The notes below the pieces were generated by a model. That model was not told the DNA's origin. It saw nothing but the letters and a program-made list of their open reading frames with translations, and did no database searches. A program made the translations under genes and the position numbers. Below, in pieces: positions 1 through 12,235 of a stretch of 64,000 nucleotides of DNA. Origin of the DNA: Monosporascus cannonballus (taxonomy: Eukaryota; Ascomycota; Sordariomycetes; Xylariales); NCBI GenBank assembly GCA_004154925.1, contig QJNS01000283.1, forward strand, positions 30,598-94,597, in the 5' to 3' direction. Every line of letters starts with the position of its first letter. Position 1 is the stretch's first letter.

Positions 1-3000
1 GTGCGCCACATACGCTCGTGACGCACAAGCGCAGATGAGACCGGCGCAATCACATACGTACAGAGATAATACGGATGATAAACCCATGGACGAGCCTTGG
101 GGGAGGCTCCCCCGAGTTGTCCAGCACATGACAGCAAGTTAGTTTGTTTAGTCTTTTTTGTCAGGCGGGGTGGGGCAGCTCAACCCTGATGCTCCGAATC
201 AAGGCCTGCATCTCGTATACTTTACAATGACAAGCATACCGCTGCCTGAAGAAGTGGGCTTTGCTTTCGGCTAAGCACCACGTGGGTTTGATGCACAGCT
301 TGTAACATAGCCTTCCTCTCCACCTAGTACATTATGTACATCCGCATACATACCGTAAGTAGCTCGATCATGCTAAGCTTCATCTTGCATGTGGTTTTCA
401 GATCTCGGGCTCGCGCGGGCTCCGGGATCCCTGACCACTTCGGCCTTATTCTTTAGTGGGGGATACATCGGGCATCAGGTCATGGTGGCCTGACTCTCGA
501 GGGCCATTCCAGTCCATCGGGATTATCTTTTCCTTGAAGCGACAAAGACTGTGAGAATTAACTACAACACCCTGGTCCCTCGGATCGCGGGGCGGGGGTC
601 AGACGGTGCAAACTGGCCCGTCTACCACCGGACCCTCCGCCTATTTGACCCTATCCTCATGCTAAGACCGAAGAATGCTATTGGCACGGTTATACGTGAG
701 CTTGCTCCACAATGGAATACGTTAAATACATTGGACCTAGTAAAAGCCGACTGAGAAGCGCAGCGGCGTCGTCATCATCATTACGGTCTCCACCGGCAGT
801 CGCCTATTCTCTAGCTTCTAACAACTAGACGACGGTAGTCCTGAGTGTTATCCAAAGCGCTTTTCCAGGGGTCACCCCCGATCTAGCCTCGAGATTACCG
901 GCCTGCCGGAATGGGGTTCGCGCCGCCCGATCAGACCGATGACCGATCGAATCTGAGTCCCCGCTCAGCGGCACGAGCCTCCGACGAGGCCGGGGTACCT
1001 AGTCTCAGAGGTACGTGCATACCTGGAACATTATTTATTCTAAGGGGCACTAACCAAATTAAGCAAGTTGTTGTTTATATTCGCCCGCCTGCTATCTTCA
1101 GCCACCACCGCTAAGCACTACATTCCATAGTGGCCTTAGTCGACTCGACTCAAGGCTGTATTTGCACTAACTCACCACCAAGCATTGCATCTATTGGCAA
1201 TAGACGACGCAGGTTTGCATTCTGGTCAGCCAACGGAGGGCTGCCCAAGCGAGGCAGGAGAAGATGGGCCTCCGACCGAGATCCAACCCATGACTCTTCA
1301 GATGGCAGATCTTTCAACGAGGACACGGAAACGGGCGGAAGATTGGGTGCTCTTAACGTTTGGCAGTCGAAGTTCCGTGCATGTCTGTCAAAGGCTTGAA
1401 GGGATCTATCTTTTTCTCGGTGGATACTTCCAATATTAGATCTGACTTATTGCATTGCACGACCAGTAAGATCCACAAAGCACCCTGGCCGACAATACCG
1501 TTGCAATTGTCGGCAGCGGGTTGTACCAAGCCATGATGACCGGCTTGTTTGGCTGACGTACGTCTTATAGTCCGGTCAGCCTCCCGTCGATCAGTGATCA
1601 GCACATGGCCCTGGAGCCAAAAGTTGAGTTTTGATGCTGACCACGCATGAGAGGAACCCGCGCTACTAAAGATCCATGCGTCGTAAAACCTCTTGCGAGC
1701 GGTCAGATGAGCCTGCGTAGGAAACCTGGGTGACATTCCACGTGCCTTTCGTGAACAACTTGGTGTTAACCCCGTTCCAGGCCTTCACGCGCGGCTGACA
1801 CGGCGCTCCAGTCTACTCGCGGGAACGGAGCCACGTCTGGGACGATAGTCATGACTTAGGCGGGTGACCAAGCTTCTACCGCGGGTAGCCGGCTTCTAGG
1901 ATCCAAATGAGCCCAATCGGCATCCCGAGGCTCGAAGAGGTGAGGCTTGAACCATGGGGGTAAGCCCTTCGACTGTCCTCTAAACCTTCATTTGGGATAA
2001 AGAAGCATGGACTTCCAGGAATCCATTGTTAGACCGAATCACTGTACTCGCAGAAACGGAAAAGACAGCGTCTAGGCGTATAATCCACGATGATCTCTAC
2101 CCGGCGGAGCGAAAGGTCGCGATATTCCTCGCATCGCCGTCATGAGTGCCTCCCCAGGGTCTCAGAAGACGAGCACGTCTGATAGAACTTCCGACGTATG
2201 CGGTCTTACAGTTAGCGAACATGGTGAACCAATCGAGTGCTGGGTTTAAAAGCCGGGCAGCGGTCATCCATTCCATAGCCCCCTGACCAGCACTACCTCG
2301 GGGACCAAAAAACAAACAAAAGGAAGCAGTGCCGGCCGGCAGATAGACGCGGCTTATTATGCGACATGTTACTCGAGCACCTGCGGAGGCTTACCGTACC
2401 ACGGTTTCCGATCCCTCTTGAGTGCCCACCAAACTCGCTTTGGATTTTTCCTTATTTATTTTCTTTCCCTCTTTCCGTTTCCCCGCGTAAGGTCTCTCAT
2501 CCGCCATCCTGTGTCGTACGGGATCTTCTCCGTCTCGGAGTTCCTTCCGAATAAGGGGAGAGCGGGGAAGGAAAAGAATGAAACACTATATATCTGAGAA
2601 TGCTCCACGGCGGACGTCAGGAGTCGAGTCATCGCTGCATGCCACCCAAGCTGAGACAGCGGCGCGTCCCGTCGGGTCCGATAGATGCGTGGCAGCGCAG
2701 CACCGCCAACAGACGCCAAAGAATGGCGCGCGCGGCACCTGGCAATACCTGCCCTGAGACATTCTTTCTTTTTTTTAATTTCTGGTCTTGCGCGACGATC
2801 CCCTCCTGCCGACCTCTCTTATCGTCTAGCAGCGCATATCTATCCCGTCCAGCTCGCGTCTTCAGGAGAGACATCGGTCCAGCATCTCGCTCTCATTACC
2901 GATGGGTTGGTCCCACGGGGCTGCGGTTGACTAATTATCCCTTGAGTAAGTCCATCCACAACAACATCGTGTGTACTCGCGACTTCTGGTTCATCTCCTC

Positions 3001-4288
3001 CCCCTCATGGCTCGCCGGCGGCCGTTTGAACCCCTCCTCATAGGATCGGATAGCCAACCGGATGGCTGGGCAAGCCACGACTCGCCCTCCCTTAAGCGAG
3101 CTCGGCGAGTTACCTTTTTTACCTCTCAGCTCGAGCCAATATGTACCGTCACAACTACCGAAATGGTAGAAGAGATAAGAACGGTGGCGCCTAGAGTCCC
3201 ACGGCGGCCAAGCGAGCTGTCATCCGCAGGATTAATACCGCACTTGGCAAAGGGTCTTCAACCGCCCTTCCCCCCACCTCTCTGTCTTAGGGCGCAACGG
3301 GACGGGAGGACGGGACATCGGACGATCCCTAGACACCGCTCCCCCGTTTTCCCCGCCTTGTCTCGCACTAGTCGATGAGCACATATTGTGATACATCTCT
3401 TAGAGTCTACCTGCGCAGTCATGCGGTAGCTGATCAGCTAAAAGATTTCTAAGCTGCCAGTCCCGCAAAGAAAAGGGGAAGGGCGCGCGTGACATGCGCC
3501 AAGAAGCAGAAACTCCCCTATGTATGAAGTATGCACGTGCATTTACGTGCCTTAGCGCCGCGGCTGTCAGCCGCACACCATGCATTCCCGCTGCTGATCC
3601 CTCCCCAGCTTCTATTCCACAAGCATGTCAGTCAGCCCTAGTGCTGCCTTCCGGAAGCTACCTACGTAGACTAGTATTCACTGTATATCTACATACATCT
3701 ACGTCACTTGGGTGTAGTACCCACGAGTATGGTACATACCTACCTCCATGCCTAAGTATGTAGTACGTAGAGTACGCCGGTTGCTATATACGTAGGCAGA
3801 TCCAGATTCGTACAATGTCTGGGTCGCCGGGCCCCCCGTCTGTGCATCCCCATGCAAGGCGAAGTTATGTATGTATGTATGTAGGTAGGTAACCATATCG
3901 GTTAGGTATATCTGCTCATCTGTACGAATGACGCTACGACTGGACTAATAATCTCGACCCAGGGGCGCCCGTCCCTCGCTGCTTACGCTAGGACGGCTGC
4001 ACGTCAAAAGCCCCGTTCCCGCTAGTACTCGACATAGGCCGTCCCACTGACACGAACAACGCTGACAGGGCCTTCAGCTCGTACCTCGAAGTTCCTACTG
4101 TATACAGCGATCGTTTCCTATGGCTAGTAGGCACGTAGGTAGTCTGGGTAACGAACCCAATGTTACGCGGTAACAAGACACTCTAATCCCACTTTTAGGG
4201 ACGGAAACGAAAAATAGAGAAAGTAAAAGGGGAAGAACAGCGACTAAGTACTATCCACGCAGGCAACGCCCCCCACCTAATATGCAAT
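1..4288. other. gene-free interval
   Basis: No reading frame here shows a recognisable domain, a good codon pattern or splice-linked continuation. Longest open frames are about 130 codons and look random (for example 1353-1736 on the minus strand). Base composition is near that of the rest of the window, so this is not the AT-rich type of block seen at the far end. The right part (about 3660-3900) is rich in TACGTA and TACCTAC words. Confidence 0.5.
3660..3895. repeat. TACGTA/TACCTAC-rich low-complexity tract
   Basis: The stretch repeats short words such as CTACGTAG, ACATACCTACC and TATGTATG, ending in a run of GTAT then GTAGGTAG units at about 3865-3891. Similar tracts recur at about 14540-14645, 35795-35925 and 42575-42630. 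They are intergenic and not perfect tandem arrays. Confidence 0.6.
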
Positions 4289-6690
4289 CTACTGTATCCT
4301 CCTCTTCTTGCTCCTGTCATCGGCCGCGTCGACACTCTGGCTTTGGCTCTGGCTCTCGCCCCCACTCCCGCCCCCGCCCTCACCACAGCCGCCCCTGAAC
4401 CGGCCGAGCAGCTTGTCCAGGTTCGGGACGCCGTCGAGGCCGGCCCACCCGCAGCCGGCCTGCTCGCGCTCGCCGACGTGGATTACAGCGCGCACGAGGT
4501 CCTTGGTGACGGCGTCGGAGACGACGCTGTCGCGCGCGTAGGCCGGGTGCGCGCGCACGAACTCGCGGGTCCACCGGGCCGCCGTCCAGAGCTCGCCGCT
4601 GGCGCGCTGCCGGATGAGGTCGAGGTACGTGTCGAGCTCACAGCGCGTCCGCACGTCGACGTTGACCGAGTCGAGGTAGCTCTCGACGATGGGGATGAGG
4701 CCCGGGAAGCCGTGCTCCTCGGACGACGACCCGTTGATGACCTCGTCGATGGTCATGAGCGCGTACTCGTCCTCGACGGGGCCCAGCGGCGTCGGGGGCC
4801 GGCTGGCGACGGGCGAGTTGGCGCCCGATGCCACGGCGCTGCGTGGGGGCCGCGCCGGGAAGACGTTCTTGCGGAAGTAAAACTTCTTCTCCAGCACCGC
4901 GTCTCTCGCGTGCGCCGTCTCCATGTTCTCGTCGACCTTGACGATCGGTATGTAGAAGTTCAGGTCGAAGCTGAGGATGGCTCGCGTGATCAGGACGATG
5001 AACACCGAGAAGGCCGCGTTCTCAAAGTCCGTCATCTGGATCTCCATGGGACGGAACTCTACGCGCCAGCCGATGTCGGATCCCGGCGGCGGAGGCTTGA
5101 ACCGCATGTGCTGCCAGTTAGTGCTCTGGATGTTCTCGAAGTGGTCGGCCTTAGTCAAGTCGAGCTCCTTAAGGTCCTCGCTGAAGATGACTATCGGATC
5201 GCGGATGAACAAGTGTGCGAAGTGAGTCGCGAGGCGGTCATCCATACCGCCCTCGACAAGTTGAGCCTTGATAGACTCGTCAAAAATGAGATTCGGGTCA
5301 AGGTATTCTTGCCGGAGGCGGGGGTCAGTCCCAATGTACGTGGAGTTAGATGCGTAGCGCGACTTCGGGATCCGCCAGCGGTCGTTTTCCAGGGGCTGCG
5401 CCCTGTCAGCACCAAAGCAGAATAAAGCCCCGAGTCAGGTAGAGATGTGCATACCTTTTCACCCAGTTCTTCTGGCGTGCGGTCATCCACAGCCCGACTT
5501 ATTTGGTTCCAGCGAACATCAGTGTCAGCTAAGAAGCCCTTGTATATGGGTGTCGCTGCGGTCAAAGCCAATAGGATTGGGCCCAATGGGCTCAGCTGGT
5601 CATACATCTTTCTGCCTTCGGTGATATTCTTCGCCTGGAAAGTGATCTGAAGACAACAGCTGCCCATGCCGAAAGCCATGGCGTCCATGTGGATGAAGTT
5701 ATCCGGGGCTGCGCCGTTCCTGACATCATCGTCCTCCGGCCAGTTATGCAGGTCGTAGTTAACGGAAGGGTCTTTCCAAGGTTTAGGCGTGTTCTCATCG
5801 AAGAATACAGGCACATTTACCTGCACTTTCCTGCCGCGGCGCCAGCGGATGTTTGCCGCGAGGGTTGGAAACCGTATATGGGGGTTAGCAATCTCGTCAG
5901 GCACGAATTGGGATCGGAGCTTCGGTCCAGACGGTGGGTAGTACGGATCTGTGAAGACGCCCGGCACCCCAAGGCGCGGGAACGTGGTCATCGTGATGGG
6001 ATATTCGTTGCTATTCATGTGGTCCTTGGCGATCTTTCGCCTGGTCTGGCGTCAGCCCGCCCAGACTTCGGAGAGCATGGGTACCCATACCTGAGTTTCA
6101 TGTCTGACTCAACATTGAGGAGTTCCTTGAAGTCAATACCCCACGGCTTGCCTGGCGTAGCCTCGAGCATGAATCTACCAAACTCGGGATGGAACACGGG
6201 CAAAGGGGTAGAGCTTTTAGACCCGACTTCTTGGGCATCCGGAACGCATCCGCCCTTGGTGGACAATTCCTCGTCATTGGCCAAGGCACAGAGGATATCC
6301 GCTTGTCGCAGAGACAGAAGCACCTTGGGGTCGTCCTCGGAATATGTCACGACGAGGTATTCTACCTATTTGGGAATCAGCACGTTGTCTCACAGTCGTC
6401 CCTATGAGAAAGGGTAGCCGGTACCTCGTCACCCCACAGCAAAGCATCGCGCTCTTTATGCTTCGCTTTGTTCCAGATCTCCAGTAATTGCTGCAAGGGA
6501 TCAGCCACACTTCGGCCAAATAAAAAGGGGCAATATATGTGACCGACCTTAATGCCCCATGCTCGAACCTGATCCGCATGTTTCTTCGCATCTGGCCAAT
6601 CCAAAGCCGTCCCCTGAGCTCTGCACGCGGAAATTAGATACTGAGCACTACAAGCCTGCCTATCAGAAGATGGACGTACAAGAGACCCAT
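4289..6690 (-). CDS. gcs1: glutamate-cysteine ligase (gamma-glutamylcysteine synthetase)
   Basis: It catalyses the first, ATP-dependent step of glutathione synthesis, joining glutamate and cysteine, in the cytosol. Six exons are supported: 6690-6680, 6620-6548, 6490-6425, 6365-6091, 6040-5455 and 5395-4289, giving 705 aa, near the usual length for fungal catalytic subunits. Exon 1 is only 11 nt; joining it across a GTACGT...GTGCAG intron gives the start MGLLAQGTALDW, the conserved fungal N terminus. The family signature around the two adjacent cysteines (MGSCCLQITFQ) lies at about residues 267-277, followed by a TPIYKGFLADTDVRW segment. Exon 6 starts at PLENDRW, using the second of two nearby AG acceptors because only that one keeps frame. 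The C-terminal tail (last ~45 residues) is low-complexity, rich in Gly and SQ repeats. Family call is very secure; the 11-nt first exon is inferred from homology and splice sites. Confidence 0.95.
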
Positions 6691-7784
6691 CGTTGCTTAT
6701 CAACACCACTCAGGTAGATATACGATATGCGACCAAAAATTCGCACGTCAGAATATCGTTGATGACGTATCAGCGCCAGAGATTTCGTGGATCTGCGAGG
6801 CGGATATCGCGGTCTTCCCCTCTCCGGGGATATCTCGCAACTAAACCCTTGAGGCTTTTAGAACAGGTTGCTTATTAAGCACCGTTGATGAGAGTCCCAC
6901 TGTCTCCTGGAGACCCCCACTCAATGTCTCTTAACTTGAGAGAGGCGGGATCTTCAGAGAGCGAGGCCTTTTGAAGTCACGCGCAAATGAACCCGAACGA
7001 GCGCTAAGCGAGCAAAGTCGCGTCTCAGCTCGGGACGGCAACGCCTAACCGTCGCGGGAGAGCCAGCGGACAAGTCCCAAGAAGACAAGCTCCCAACTAG
7101 CGAGCTATCAGCAAGATCCCCCGTCCAGGATGACTCTCAAGGGCCGGTGGCGGTCATGACGGCGAATCAGGATGAATTGATGCAGGGCCGGGGTGTTGGG
7201 TACGCCAACTCGGCGTCGAAGCACGCAATGAGCGCGGGTGTTGTCGCAGGGTTCCGGCCCGGGATCCGGATGTCTCTCGGGTTAGAATTATCCCTAAAAA
7301 TGGGCCGAAGAAGGATGAGAGAAATGCGGGAAAGAAGCGTTGCTTTGGTCCTTCCTTTGACATTAATGAGAAAAATTATTCCCAGCTTCTCCTTGAAATC
7401 TTTCACATAGTTTTATTTCTAATTCCTTCTCTCATGGTGGAGTCTTCTAGGGACTGATTTTAAAGCAAGTTGCCGGCCCTAACCCGCATCCAGCTCGTTG
7501 CTTAGAAATTCAAATAGAATTTCATCATCTGCCAAAGCGCGCTTGTGTTAAGTTCGCTGTGGCGGTGCTACTCCTCACTTTGGCTAGGTACAAGCCACAG
7601 TGGATACCGCAAGGTAGTGCTAAACTCCGCGATATCAGGGGTCATTACCATCTTGATCAGATTCGTAACTTTCGCATAGGAGAAATTTTCTCAATTGCTT
7701 CTAGGAATGTACTCTAGTTTCTATGGAGGATGGCACACTCTCGAAATATTCAGGACTCTCCATCAAGTCTCCTCTCCTAACTCC
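6691..7784. other. intergenic region upstream of gcs1
   Basis: This 1.1 kb separates the gcs1 start from the 3' end of the transporter gene on the same strand, so it should hold the gcs1 promoter and the transporter's 3' untranslated region. I see no conserved gene and no clear AP-1 type (TTAGTAA/TGACTCA) element. Confidence 0.5.
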
Positions 7785-10700
7785 TCAATCCTGCTTCTTC
7801 TGCAATTTTGGCCTTGGCGGGGTCGTTCTATCCTCAAGTTCGACGTCTCCAAAATCTACAACCAGTTCAGTACCCAGAGGGGACTCATCATCAACGGAAA
7901 CGACGTCTCCATCATCTTTGGGTACGGCCTGGCCTACGGCGCACTCATCTGCCGGGTTCTCACCGGGAAATGGGGCGTGGCGATGGGCAACGCCGCCTCC
8001 GGAGGGCCCCGGTGAACTGAGATTCTGGAGCTCGAAGCCTGGGGTTAAGAGATCGCTGTCGTAACCGCGCTTGCCTCTGAGACTTCGTTTGCTGACCTTG
8101 CGTGCAAGTTTTCCGACTCTCTTTTTACCCCGCTGCATGTCACTCATGAGCTCAGTGCCGCGTTTTCCAAGCTCCTCCCTAGCAAGCATGACTGCCTCTC
8201 GATTCAGATGTGCATGCGCTCCCTGGTCAATGAGGTGGTTTCTCTTTCGTATTTCCGTCCAGCGTGTCAAAGAGCCTAGCTCCAGGACATTGATTCGCCG
8301 GTGTGTGCTTGACGGATTACCGAGTACTAAAGGTCTCCATCCCACGTCGTCCTCTGGAATGCTGGACAGGTCTTTGCGGCCGCTTGCTTTGAATTCTGCA
8401 ATCATACTGGCCCGTCTGGTCGCACTGTCCCGCCGCTCTTTGTTCCATCTGTTCATCTCCCCAGTCTTGGACTTGGGGATGATTTCTACCTTTCGGAAGC
8501 GGATCATGGCGGCAAGTAGTAGGATAGACAGTCCCAACAAGATCGCTGCCACAGCGCCAGTAGCAAGCATCTGACCTAACCTTCGCTGCACCATGCCGCC
8601 CAGTGCAGTTGCCCCCGCGGCGAATATGAAAGCTAAGGTGTGTATGACGGCAAATCCAGCTGTAACTCTGGGAAATGAGGAGTAGTTGGTCTTTTTCCTA
8701 ATCTCACTATCCATTCTGGGACGACCAGTCATACCCGGCTGGAGGTCGGAGATATCCCATGTCTCCATCAGCAGGCCGTTGCATTCGGAAATTGCCAGGC
8801 ATGACAGAAAACCAATCATCGCCGCGAACAAGCAGGGTAAAACAACATGCAGCCGCGGGCCAACAGAGACAATGGTATACAGGATGCCGGCGATCGGAAG
8901 AACCAGGACGAAAATTACACGACGGACGAAATGGGACGTCCATGTCACTGCACTGTCGAAAGTCATGCTGTTGGTTCGTTGGGGTTTATACCTGGCCCTG
9001 GAGAAGATGTTTGCCATCTGAAATGGTACCGCTGCCAGAGCACCGATCGCCACAGACGCTACGGCGGCACCGACGTAAGGGGATCGGTAGCGGTAGAATC
9101 TCGAAGTCAGCGAACCCAGGAGCTGATATCGTCAGCTACATGTAGGGAAAGTACAAGCACGTCTGGACTCACTGTAATGATCAGAACAACCTGCGCGTAG
9201 ATCCATGCAGAATACACGGCCATGATGGCAAAACCAGGCTGACGAAGCATTTCAAGGCATAAGGCAACCCCATGGTATACTTCTTGGCCCCACCATCTTG
9301 GGCCGTCTTTGGCCCTGTGCATCATGATTTCGCCACGCGCTATACGCCGAGACACAGTTGTACCCTTCCTGACTTCGGTGGCAGAACGTCTCCAGAATGC
9401 GCCTCGGACTTCAGGAGAAAGGACGTTGAGTAGCAGAACGACTCCGATCAAGATGATACTGATGTAGAGACCCCACGAGGGTAGCAACATATCAATGACG
9501 GCAGCCCCGATCAAAAATCCTACACTTAGAGAACCAATCCAACACCACGTCCAAATCCCGAGCCATACACCGAGCCCGCCCCCATGTCTTCTGACATCGT
9601 ACTTGTCGACTACTTCCTGATGCGGGTTGCCGCTCATCAAAGAAGCTCCGAAGACATCAGTCAAGATGGAATGGAAGTTCATGCTGGCAAACCCCAGAGC
9701 GAAGCCCATGAGACCTCTGGGTAACAGTAACGCCCACCTCCAAGCGCTTGTATATGGAGATCGTAAGGTGGAGACGGCGACAGCCTGCGGGAACAGCAGA
9801 GGCAGAGAGACGGTTAAACTGCAAATGATGTATGGCTTGCGACCATGGAGCAGTGGCAAGGGCCAGCAGAAGAACGTAGGCAGAGCCATCCCGGCAAAGA
9901 GGGCGACATTCCCGAGGATCACATGATGGTGGAAGTCCACAATGTAGTACTGTATCGATGGCACCAGCCCGGCGTAGATCCCTACCAGCATCCCTATCGA
10001 GGCGGTGCTGATACATGCAACAGTAGCCGCAAACCTCTTGCGGGCCGTTGGCCAGTCTCGAGCGATAGGTTGTCGGCTCACTGACCTAGTCAGGCTAAAT
10101 TTTGCCCCTTCCGCGAGGCTGATGTGCGATCTGTTTCGAAGGCTGATGTCGCGTAAATCATGGGTTCCCTTGGGCGGTTCTTGCTCTCGAGTAACCCCAG
10201 TGCCCCTCGTCGAGACGTATTGTGCATAATTACCAGGTGTCGCTCTGAAGCCTGACGCTGTGTCCCCCCTGTCGCCGCTGGTATACTGAGTACTGAAATC
10301 AAGGACCTCATCTGACGGCCCGCCATCAAGGCTCCAGGTGCATATTTCTTTATGGTGACCTGTTAGGATGATGCAGCGTGGGCTGCACGTAGACGTGCGT
10401 CCTTCCGGTCCGAAATCAGCATCACGACGAGCGTCTGCGGAGCTACTCTAGTGCTCTTGGTGATCCACGTCGGACTTGGAAGGAGCTTTGAGAGTGCGAC
10501 CTAAACTAGATACTCGAGGTGGAAGGCTCGGCCATCTGATATTCCCGCTGCGCATGTTGGGTTCAGCCAATTCGCGCCATATGACAGCTCTCAGGGGTAT
10601 GGATTCGCATCCATATGCAGGCCCTTCAGCCGCCCCGGGAAACGTAGTCAGATGTTGTGCCATAGTACTTTTACCACCTAGGCTGCTACGAATGCTCTCA

Positions 10701-12235
10701 CGGATGCTTTCAGGATAGAGTGGTTGGCTTGCACCGCCAGAAACATCTCCCAGTGGCGCACGAAGGCTATCATCGTCGGCATGTCCGCGGCTGCCTAGAG
10801 TAATTGCATCATCCGCAAACTGAAGCGCCTCACTGGACATTCGTTCTAGACTGTCGACGGCAGCGTTGATGGCCCCTGCATAAGCGGCTCTATCCGAAGA
10901 GGATGTTGTAAGTTTCCTTCTCACCGCGCTGGGCCGATCTCCCCGATAATCACTGCGGGCTTCAAGCTGTGGTTGGGGTTTCTCCGGCAGGCCGGTCAGT
11001 TTCGGACATTCGCTGCCCCTTAAACCAAGAACTTCGCGCAACCATTCTGCAGCGCGTCTGAGATCCAACTTCCCTGAAAGAGCCCTTTCCCTTGGCGGTT
11101 GTCCTTGGTCCTCTGATGAAAATAATCTGGATGTCGGCAAGATCGATGCTCTCGTCTCTTCTTGGTGGGCATTCATATTAAATAGAACTACGCCTTCTTG
11201 ACGAGCTGCTGAACTGGGTGGCCTTGCAGATACCGGATATACTGTACGGGGGGACTCTGTTGACTTGGTAGAAACCGATGGCTGCCTGCTTCTCAAAGAC
11301 GCTCTTGTATCCATGTCCTGCACGAACCACACATTCTCCTCTTTCACATCTCTGGGTGTCGGAATAAATTCCCAGTATGATGCGGTCTCCGGCGATTCCG
11401 GAGTCCCTTCAAACTCCTCATCCTCGTTCCACAGTGCAAGTTTTGATATGGGTTCCTGCTCGGCCCTTGACTCTGAGATCCTGCTGTAAGGAATGGCCCT
11501 TTGTATGCTCTCCACTTCTGCTAGGCGGACTTTAGAGACACTCGCACGTACATCATGCCTCTCTTCCCCACATACGAGTCCAAGAGCAGGCCCGGTCTTC
11601 ACCGATGACGGATGATTCCGGTGTATGTGTTGAGAGACATCCACTACCTCTTCACAGAGGTCGCTACCGGTGAGCACCCGGCGAATTCTACCGGTCATAA
11701 TGTCGCCGCCCAAACCGGTGGACGCGTAAGTAGTCGTGGAGCGTATCGGGGAATCATGGCCTAGCCCTGCGAGCCCAGCGTCGCAGAAGTCGGTTCCCTC
11801 GACCAGACCTCGATGAGGAAACTGCACATAAATGCCAGGTGGGTGCAACCTGGAATCGGGGCACACCCGCATTGTTTGAGGCGACGGCTCGATGTCTTGT
11901 CGTTGAACGGCTAAGTTGGTTAGGGAAGACCGTCTTGTTGGAATAGCAATGTTTCTCGGAACAGTCTCATCATCCTTGTTGGCGGTCATGATCTCTCCCA
12001 CCTCTGTGGTTAGCACCTGGGGAATTGGCAGGTCCTTCGTGGTGGACTGATGACCAGGGATATCAGATCTCAGTGATGCAAAGCGATATCTTCCCCTCCA
12101 GGAACCCGTAGGATGTATAGATGCAGGTCGTTCGGCAAGGGCTTTCTGAAAAGGAAATGAAGTAAGAAATTGAGGGGTCGGCTCAAGTGATGCCCTGGTG
12201 TTTTCCTCTACCGGCTTGGTTCTCTGAAAATCCAT
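7785..12235 (-). CDS. 12-TM major facilitator protein with long N-terminal tail
   Basis: Exons proposed: 12235-10476, 10382-9173 and 9122-7785, giving 1435 aa. Residues 1 to about 700 are disordered and Ser/Pro/Arg-rich. Twelve hydrophobic segments follow (about 705-1200), split six plus six by a central loop, with an MFS motif-A-like LLHGRKPY after segment 2. A charged tail of about 235 residues ends the protein. It resembles fungal MFS members annotated as putative polyamine transporters; the substrate is not known. The second intron (9172-9123, GTGAGT...ATCAG) is secure. The first is not: a single TAG at 10450-10448 interrupts one continuous frame. The proposed 93-nt intron (GTCCGA...GTGCAG) removes it in frame, but the donor is weak, so a premature stop or a separate N-terminal gene remain possible. 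Coding evidence continues in frame from the TAG to the first membrane segment. Start is the ATG at 12235, in good context. Confidence 0.72.

Noticed and set aside
4343..5425. Plus-strand 360-codon frame opposite glutamate-cysteine ligase
   Set aside because: Antisense shadow of exon 6; the minus-strand frame carries the conserved enzyme sequence.
10090..10329. Separate small minus-strand gene just upstream of the transporter membrane domain
   Set aside because: The other frame over the same bases joins continuously to the first membrane segment and to the long upstream frame.
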